DNA from: Betaproteobacteria bacterium
Lineage (GTDB): Bacteria > Pseudomonadota > Gammaproteobacteria > Burkholderiales > Casimicrobiaceae
Assembly (NCBI GenBank): GCA_005883655.1
Contig: VBDA01000451.1
Span: forward strand, 1 to 7,201
Direction: 5' to 3'
Length of the DNA stretch: 7,201 nucleotides
Position numbers and translations under genes: made by a program. Below the pieces are notes generated by a model. That model was given only the letters and a program-made list of their open reading frames with translations, ran no database searches and was not told the origin of the DNA. This document shows, piece by piece, positions 1 through 4,733 of this stretch (its first letter is position 1; the number at the start of each line of letters is the position of its first letter).

Positions 1-1
1 C

Positions 2-1228
2 GACGGCCGGGGCTGGTACCGCCCGGAACTTTTCGCGTCCATGCTGGCCGCAGGCTTAGGCGTCATGGCCTGGACGCTTGCCGATCGCAATCTTACTCAC
101 AAGCTCGAGCTGCAGATCGGCGTATTCTGCGTGGGACTGTTTCTCGCCTGCATGTTTTGCCACGGTGAACTGGCGCGGCTCAAGCCGGCGCCGCGTTATC
201 TGACGCGCTTTTACCTGATGGTCTCCGCCGGCGGCGCGGCCGGATCGGCGCTGGTCGGCCTAGTCGCTCCGCTGGTGCTTCCTGCGTACTTCGAGCTTGC
301 GGTCGGCCTTGCCGGCTGCGCGGCCTTGCTCGCATTTCAGGTGCGCCGGCGTCATCCGGTCTTTGTTGCGCTGGCGATCGTGGCGGTGCTTTTCACGGTC
401 GGCGCAGGTGCATGGCAAGTCCACGATTTCTTCGACGGAACGCTGCTCGCCACCCGGAATTTTTACGGAGTGTTGCGCGTGCAGCTTTATGGGGGCGACG
501 GCACGAGGCGGCACCGATCGTTGATGCACGGAACGATACTTCACGGCACCCAGTATCTCCAGGCCGATCTCGCGCGCCGGCCGACGACGTATTACACGCA
601 GACGTCCGGCGTCGGGCGCGCGCTCGAATCCATGCATCCGACCGCCCGGCTGCTCAAGGTCGGCGTGATAGGCCTCGGGGCCGGAACGCTTGCCACCTAC
701 GGCAGCAAAGGCGACATCTATCGCTTCTACGACATCAATCCGGCGGTGATCGTCATTGCCAACCGCGACTTCACCTATCTCAGGGACAGCGAGGCGACCA
801 TCCAGACGCCGCTAGGCGATGCGAGGCTCAATCTTGAGCGCGAGGCTCCGCAGGGATTCGACCTACTCGCCGTCGATGCCTTTTCGAGCGATTCGATACC
901 CGTTCATCTCCTGACCAATGAAGCGCTGGCTGTGTACGTCAAACACGTGAAGCCGGGCGGTATTATTGCCTTTCACCTGACCAATCGTTTTCTCGACCTG
1001 ATTCCGGTGGTCAAGCAACTCGCCAATGCGCAGCATTTGTTCTCCGTTCTGGTTGCCGACGAGGGGGACGAGGGCGTCGCTAGCCGCAGCGACTGGGTGC
1101 TCCTGTCGGACCGCGAGGGTTCACTCCAGGTGCCGCAAATCGCCCAGGCCGCGTCGGTAGTCCCGACGCGCGAAAACCTGCGTCTCTGGACGGATGACTT
1201 CAACAATATCATCCAGATCATCAAATAG
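2..1228 (+). CDS. Membrane-anchored spermidine-synthase-like protein, 5'-truncated
   Basis: The frame is open from the window edge, so the N-terminus lies outside. The first ATG seen (41) is probably internal, because the codons before it already continue a hydrophobic segment. Counting from that Met, hydrophobic stretches near residues 24-40, 57-80, 84-100 and 107-125 look like membrane spans. They are followed by a Rossmann methyltransferase-type domain with glycine motif GLGAG (211-215), acidic residue D231 in DINP, GDA (259-261), the loop D279-AFSS-D284-SIP, and C-terminal WTDDFNN (383-389). This order is that of 'fused MFS/spermidine synthase' proteins. Canonical SpeE has a YHE-type polyamine-contact segment; here the equivalent region reads YYTQTSG (184-190), and the DxxD gatekeeper is spaced differently. 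True aminopropyl transfer is therefore uncertain. If active it would release 5'-methylthioadenosine, which would fit the mtnA gene 42 bases downstream. Confidence 0.85.
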   Translation, partial: DGRGWYRPELFASMLAAGLGVMAWTLADRNLTHKLELQIGVFCVGLFLACMFCHGELARLKPAPRYLTRFYLMVSAGGAAGSALVGLVAPLVLPAYFELAVGLAGCAALLAFQVRRRHPVFVALAIVAVLFTVGAGAWQVHDFFDGTLLATRNFYGVLRVQLYGGDGTRRHRSLMHGTILHGTQYLQADLARRPTTYYTQTSGVGRALESMHPTARLLKVGVIGLGAGTLATYGSKGDIYRFYDINPAVIVIANRDFTYLRDSEATIQTPLGDARLNLEREAPQGFDLLAVDAFSSDSIPVHLLTNEALAVYVKHVKPGGIIAFHLTNRFLDLIPVVKQLANAQHLFSVLVADEGDEGVASRSDWVLLSDREGSLQVPQIAQAASVVPTRENLRLWTDDFNNIIQIIK

Positions 1229-1270
1229 AGCCCGATTCAGCCGGCCGCCGATCCGCTGCACGAGCAACTG

Positions 1271-2329
1271 GTGAAAACGCCTGACATCCAGCCCCTGCGC
1301 GCATCGCTTGCCAGTCGCACCGTCGAGATCGCCGATCAGACTCGTCTGCCCGGCGAATGGAAAATCGTCTCCCTCGCGAGTGTGGGCGAAGCCGCGCACG
1401 CCATTCGCACCATGCAGGTCCGTGGCGCGCCATTGATCGGCGCGACCGCTGCCTATGGATTAGCGCTCGCGCTGCACGTGGATCCTTCCGATTCAGGTCT
1501 ACGTCGCGCCTACGCTCTATTGCTCGCCACCCGGCCTACCGCGGTCAACCTTCGCTGGGCACTCGACCGTGTGGTGAAAGCGGTAAGCTCGCTTGCCGCT
1601 GCCTCGCGCGCGGACGCGGCGTGGAGAGAAGCCGACGCGATTGCTGAGGAGGATGTGAAGACAAACCTCGCGATCGGCCACCATGGCGTCGCACTAATCG
1701 AGCGACTCGCGGCCGACGGGCACAATCCGGTGCAGATCCTGACGCATTGCAATGCGGGGGCGCTGGCAACGCTGGGGTGGGGCACGGCGACAGCGCCGAT
1801 CTATGTCGCGCACGACTCGAACGTCGCCGTTCATGTCTGGGTCAGCGAGACACGTCCACGGATGCAAGGCGCGAGGCTGACCGCATGGGAGCTGCGCGCA
1901 AGCAAGGTCCCGCATACCTTGATCGTCGACGCCGCCGGCGCGCTGCTGATGCAACAAGGTCGCGTCGACCTGATCCTGGTGGGCGCCGATCGCGTCGCGG
2001 CCAATGGCGATGTGTGCAACAAGATCGGCACCTACGAAAAGGCGTTGGCGGCGCAGGATAACGGAGTGCCGATGTATGTCGCGGTTCCGTCGAGCACCAT
2101 CGACTGGACGCTGGCCGACGGCAGCCGAATGCCGATCGAGGAGCGTGACTCGGGAGAAATTCTTCACGATGTTGGCGGAGAGGTGATCGCACCGGCCGGA
2201 ACTCCAGTCCTGAACCCGGCCTTCGACGTTACCCCGGCGCGGCTTCTCACGGGACTCATCACCGAGCGGGGCATCTGCCGCCCGTCGGCCGAGAATCTCG
2301 CCGAGATGTTCCCGGAGCAACAGGCGTGA
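1271..2329 (+). CDS. mtnA: S-methyl-5-thioribose-1-phosphate isomerase MtnA
   Basis: A cytosolic enzyme that converts 5-methylthioribose 1-phosphate to 5-methylthioribulose 1-phosphate. It can be expected to act on 5-deoxyribose 1-phosphate as well. The 352-residue protein has the normal family length and the eIF2B-like fold motifs: MQVRGAPLIG (48-57), NLRWALDR (93-100), THCNAGALA (158-166), ETRPRMQGARLTA (193-205), GADRVAANGD (238-247), NKIGTY (250-255) and VPSSTID (272-278). C160 and D240 fall at the same numbers as the catalytic Cys and Asp of the B. subtilis enzyme, which supports the chosen GTG start. No other usual start codon lies between the upstream stop at 1226-1228 and this GTG, and no clear Shine-Dalgarno sequence precedes it. 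It overlaps the downstream aldolase gene by 4 bases, so the two are co-transcribed and probably translationally coupled. No mtnB, mtnC, mtnD or mtnK is in the window. Confidence 0.96.
   Translation: MKTPDIQPLRASLASRTVEIADQTRLPGEWKIVSLASVGEAAHAIRTMQVRGAPLIGATAAYGLALALHVDPSDSGLRRAYALLLATRPTAVNLRWALDRVVKAVSSLAAASRADAAWREADAIAEEDVKTNLAIGHHGVALIERLAADGHNPVQILTHCNAGALATLGWGTATAPIYVAHDSNVAVHVWVSETRPRMQGARLTAWELRASKVPHTLIVDAAGALLMQQGRVDLILVGADRVAANGDVCNKIGTYEKALAAQDNGVPMYVAVPSSTIDWTLADGSRMPIEERDSGEILHDVGGEVIAPAGTPVLNPAFDVTPARLLTGLITERGICRPSAENLAEMFPEQQA
2314..2317 (+). promoter_or_regulatory. Ribosome binding site of the aldolase gene, inside mtnA
   Basis: GGAG lies 8 bases before the GTG at 2326, within the last codons of mtnA. 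It supports the GTG as the true start and the 4-base overlap (GTGA) as a coupling junction. Confidence 0.6.
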
Positions 2330-2967
2330 ACGAGCTCGCCTTGCGCGCCGCCATCATTGCGACCGCGATTCAAATGAACGAGCGCCGGATTAACAGCGGC
2401 AAGTCCGGCAACGTCAGTGCGCGGACTGAAACAGGTTTCCTGATCACGCCGACCGGCTTACCGTACGAATCGATGCGGCCCGAGGACATTGTCCGCGTCA
2501 CGCTCGGCGGGGTGGCAACCGGGCCGCGATTGCCGTCATCTGAGTGGCGCTTTCATCGTGACATCTACGTCGAGCGGCCCGACGCTGGCGCAATCGTTCA
2601 TGCCCATTCGCCGTTTGCCACGACGCTCGCTTGTCTCGGCCGCGGGATTCCTGCATTTCACTACATGGTCGCCGTAGCGGGCGGCAAGGACATTCGATGC
2701 GCGCCGTATGCGACCTTTGGAACCCAGGAGCTGTCCGATGGCGCGCTTGTCGCACTATCCCGCCGGCACGCCTGCCTTTTGGCCAACCACGGCATGATCG
2801 CGGTGGAGGCCTCGCTCGAAGCTGCGCTCGCGCTCGCGATCGAAGTTGAGGCCTTGGCAGAACAATACTGGAGGGCGCTGCAAATCGGTGCGCCAAACCT
2901 GCTATCGGACGCGGAAATGGATATCGTGCTGGACAAATTCAGGAATTACGGCCAGCAGGCACGCTAA
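2326..2967 (+). CDS. Class II (FucA-like) aldolase, probable 5-methylthioribulose/5-deoxyribulose-1-phosphate aldolase
   Basis: A zinc-dependent class II aldolase/adducin-fold enzyme of 213 residues (E. coli FucA has 215). It lines up almost without gaps with my recollection of E. coli L-fuculose-1-phosphate aldolase. SGNVSAR is at 27-33, the catalytic acid/base E73 is in PSSEWRFH, and the zinc ligands are H92, H94 (HAH) and H155 (NHG). Y113 (HYM) and a C-terminal Y208 (NYG) match the two catalytic tyrosines of FucA. These tyrosines argue for retro-aldol cleavage, not for dehydration by MtnB, the class II relative expected after mtnA in the full methionine salvage route. Known family: in Rhodospirillum rubrum and some E. 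coli a similar aldolase encoded beside mtnA cleaves the MtnA product to DHAP plus (methylthio)acetaldehyde or acetaldehyde. The 4-base overlap with mtnA supports that role here. Fuculose phosphate as substrate cannot be excluded. The start is GTG, with GGAG 8 bases upstream. Confidence 0.9.
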   Translation: MNELALRAAIIATAIQMNERRINSGKSGNVSARTETGFLITPTGLPYESMRPEDIVRVTLGGVATGPRLPSSEWRFHRDIYVERPDAGAIVHAHSPFATTLACLGRGIPAFHYMVAVAGGKDIRCAPYATFGTQELSDGALVALSRRHACLLANHGMIAVEASLEAALALAIEVEALAEQYWRALQIGAPNLLSDAEMDIVLDKFRNYGQQAR

Positions 2968-3250
2968 ACCCGTTCGTCGCGCAGATGAGCCAGTCGGTCG
3001 CCGAAACGCGGGCAGTTTGATGACCCGAAAATTGACGGGGACCGGATGCGATTCCGAGCTTGGATTCCTCGGGCGCCTCCGCAAGTCATTCATTCCTGTA
3101 CCATTTTTAGAAACTTCGCTTCGTTACGCGGGCCTCTGTGCTGTCTTCTACAACAAGATCGCGGTTCTGTTTTGCGCGACGACAGGGAGCCGCTGACACC
3201 CCCTTTGGCGAAGCGGCGCGCGGCCGGCTACTCCGCCTAACTGCCCCTTG
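2968..3250. other. Non-coding stretch after the aldolase gene
   Basis: Open frames here are short and resemble no family I know. GC content is still high. A weak imperfect inverted repeat (GCCGCT ... AGCGGC) around 3188-3215 has no T-run after it, so I see no convincing terminator for the mtnA-aldolase operon. It passes into an AT-richer regulatory region from about 3250. Confidence 0.5.
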
Positions 3251-3270
3251 TGTCGACTAAATTTACGCTT
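3251..3270 (+). repeat. Distal copy of a duplicated 20-base upstream element
   Basis: This element and the one at 3420-3439 agree at 17 of 20 positions, as TGTCGAC-NN-AATTTAC-R-CTT. This copy is centred about 275 bases before the predicted transcription start of the PEP-CTERM gene. It could be a distal binding site for a sigma-54 activator. That function is inference; the repetition is seen directly. Confidence 0.5.
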
Positions 3271-3419
3271 CAGCTGCGTCCTTTTGGGGCGAATGGCTTG
3301 TTTGGAGGGGGCATGTCCGCCTGTCTCCTACAACAACATGTAAGATATTCGCAAATACAATGTTTTTGGCACTTCTTGGTACTAACAACATGTCGCTTAA
3401 TTCTATAGAGGCTACAGCT

Positions 3420-3439
3420 TGTCGACGGAATTTACACTT
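3420..3439 (+). repeat. Proximal copy of the duplicated upstream element
   Basis: This is the second copy of TGTCGAC-NN-AATTTAC-R-CTT, about 96-115 bases before the predicted transcription start, a usual distance for a sigma-54 enhancer site. A further bare TGTCGAC sits at 3451-3457. Both 20-base copies are followed by TTGGGG, directly here and after about a dozen extra bases at the distal copy. Confidence 0.55.
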
Positions 3440-3508
3440 TGGGGTCGTAATGTCGACCAAGGACGAGATATATCATCTAACCACATGATACATAAACCGT
3501 TTTTTACT

Positions 3509-3524
3509 TGGCACGCCGTGTGCT
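3509..3524 (+). promoter_or_regulatory. Sigma-54 (-24/-12) promoter of the PEP-CTERM gene
   Basis: TGGCACG-CCGT-GTGCT matches the RpoN consensus TGGCACG-N4-TTGCW at every fixed position except the first T of the -12 box. The invariant GG (3510-3511) and GC (3522-3523) have the required spacing. The predicted start of transcription is near 3535, giving a leader of about 22 bases that still holds a good ribosome binding site. PEP-CTERM genes in several betaproteobacteria are known to depend on RpoN with the PrsK/PrsR two-component pair, so the context fits. Confidence 0.7.
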
Positions 3525-3543
3525 CAACAAGGGTACCCCTCCA

Positions 3544-3549
3544 AAGGGA
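3544..3549 (+). promoter_or_regulatory. Ribosome binding site of the PEP-CTERM gene
   Basis: AAGGGA ends 7 bases before the ATG at 3557. It decides the start: the longer frame reaching back to 3419 would run through the promoter and lacks a signal peptide at its N-terminus. Confidence 0.65.
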
Positions 3550-3556
3550 ATCAATC

Positions 3557-4170
3557 ATGAGACCCAAGTCGATTCTTGCTGCCGCTACTGCCATCTTTGC
3601 CTTGACCCTCGCGCCGTTATCGCATGCGGGGTTCATCAGCGGAGACGTCACGCTCAACGGGACATTTTCCAAACTTCCCGACGTCGGTTCATCATCGATC
3701 GTCTCATCGCTCACTCCGCGACCATCGATTTAAGCACCGTGACTGGTCGGTTCGCCTCGCTCGGCCCCGATGATGTGGCTCTGGCGAACAACATCAATCT
3801 CGATCCCTTACAGCCGATCCATTTCACTTATAGCGTCGGGAACTTCACATTCCTAGCGACTGGTGTGTCGAACATGGTCGGTTCGACGCCTTCTTGTACC
3901 GGCAATGCCTGTACGGACGCGTTGAGGTTCGACATCTCGGGAGTCGTTTCGGGACCGGGCTTCTCGACGACCGCATTCACTGGAACGTGGTCCGGCGTTG
4001 GTAGCTGCACTGCGCACGACAACAGATGCATCAGCAACGTTACCGGCAATTGGAGTGTTTACCTCGATCCTCCAGTAGCCGCCGCAACAGTACCCGAGCC
4101 TGGAAGCGTCGCCCTTCTCGGCCTTGCGCTTGGCGTCTTGGGGTTCGTGCTTCGTCGCCGTAAAGACTGA
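3557..4170 (+). pseudogene. PEP-CTERM sorting-domain exported protein, frameshifted
   Basis: The ATG at 3557 opens a signal peptide (MRPKS, hydrophobic core near residues 6-19, likely cleavage after SHA at 24) followed by GFISGDVTLNG. This frame stops at 3731-3733 after 58 residues. The rest of the protein continues in the frame one base back: SATIDLSTVTGRF from about 3715, four cysteines, then VPEP (4090-4101), a hydrophobic helix and the basic tail RRRKD before TGA at 4168-4170. That tail is a textbook exosortase signal, by which such proteins are cut and released or anchored outside the cell, usually with exopolysaccharide. Inserting one base near 3700-3722 restores about 204 residues. No slippery heptamer is visible at the junction, so a one-base deletion, real or from sequencing, is likelier than programmed frameshifting. 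The middle region matches no domain I recognise. Promoter, ribosome site and terminator are all intact. Confidence 0.82.
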
Positions 4171-4193
4171 CGTCCACCGCGGCTTCTCATTGA

Positions 4194-4228
4194 ACGATGG
4201 GCCGACCGGACACCGGTCGGCCCATCGT
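4194..4228 (+). terminator. Strong hairpin, probable terminator of the PEP-CTERM gene
   Basis: A perfect 16-bp stem (4194-4209 with 4213-4228) closes a three-base ACA loop. It begins 23 bases after the stop codon of the PEP-CTERM gene. It is GC-rich and followed by CTTATC, a weak T-run, so termination may be incomplete, or the hairpin may mainly protect the mRNA 3' end. Confidence 0.7.
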
Positions 4229-4341
4229 CTTATCAGCGCAAGATCCGCTTGCTTTCCCGGCGGCCTCGGTCCGCCACGGGCGGTGCGACGCACTGACACT
4301 GCCACATAAGGCAGGGGTGCTCCATTGTCGTATAACGGCGC

Positions 4342-4350
4342 TGCTATACT
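4342..4350 (+). promoter_or_regulatory. Possible extended -10 promoter element
   Basis: TGC-TATACT matches an extended sigma-70 -10 box (TGN-TATAAT) with one mismatch. The TTGTCG at 4325-4330 is too close (14 bases) for a normal -35. No gene starts soon after, so it would drive a long leader or a small RNA, if it is used at all. Confidence 0.25.
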
Positions 4351-4719
4351 TCGCGCAGTAACGCTCCAGCGCTCAAGAGAGCAACCCCTGATCGCGTTTT
4401 TCCTCGGTAGCTTGAAACCGACGGAGCCTTGCGCACGACGCCTTCGCAACTCGCTACGCGAGCCTCCTCAGACCAAAGTTGGACGACCGCTTGGCTTTGA
4501 GTAGACGGCTTTCACGTCGCTAAGCGGTCGATTCTGTACGCAACAAACCGGTGTCCGTTGGCTTCCTTTTGTAGCCCGTTTGTCGAGCAGCGCCCACTTC
4601 TTGCTTTCATTGATCATGGCGCCACCAAATGCGTTGGCGCCCGGGTAATGTGCTTCGAGCATAGCCCGCTCGCGTCATATGGCGACACTTTGCGTCGCTG
4701 GTAGATGTCCATTAATTAT

Positions 4720-4724
4720 GAAGG
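4720..4724 (+). promoter_or_regulatory. Ribosome binding site of the M11 protease gene
   Basis: GAAGG lies 9 bases before the ATG at 4734. An in-frame stop at 4719-4721 rules out a longer protein. The other nearby ATG (4729) is in a different frame. Confidence 0.55.
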
Positions 4725-4733
4725 CTTGATGCC

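Larger units (their letters stand above)
4229..4733. other. Long non-coding stretch before the protease gene
   Basis: No gene is convincing here. The longest open frame is 64 codons on the minus strand (4468-4662) and resembles no family I know. Visible structure: an extended -10 box at 4342-4350, a 9-bp inverted repeat CGACCGCTT/AAGCGGTCG (4484-4492 and 4522-4530), and a 7-bp inverted repeat GGCGCCA/TGGCGCC (4618-4624 and 4635-4641). It may be a decayed gene or mobile-element remnant, or a long leader. Confidence 0.4.

Noticed and set aside
1694..2320. 208-codon minus-strand open frame
   Set aside because: It lies antisense to mtnA, which has full family motifs. It is rich in Arg and His and resembles nothing, as expected from GC-rich shadow frames.
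2326..2967. MtnB (methylthioribulose-1-phosphate dehydratase) for the gene after mtnA
   Set aside because: Genome context would suggest it, but the catalytic tyrosines and the overall residue-by-residue match are those of FucA aldolase.
3367..3382. Second TGGCAC resembling a sigma-54 -24 box
   Set aside because: There is no GC at the required -12 position, so it fails the fixed spacing.
3660..3733. Programmed -1 frameshift site in the PEP-CTERM gene
   Set aside because: The direction would fit, but there is no X-XXY-YYZ slippery heptamer and no clear stem-loop after the junction.
3853..4449. 198-codon minus-strand open frame
   Set aside because: It crosses the PEP-CTERM tail and the terminator hairpin and shows no domain or ribosome site.
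4468..4662. 64-codon minus-strand gene
   Set aside because: It has no recognisable family and spans inverted repeats that look like non-coding structure. No good ribosome site was seen.
4680..4693. TGGC ... TTGC before the protease gene as a sigma-54 promoter
   Set aside because: The gap is one base shorter than the strict RpoN spacing and the -24 box lacks the CAC. It is worth only a glance if RNA data place a start near 4705.
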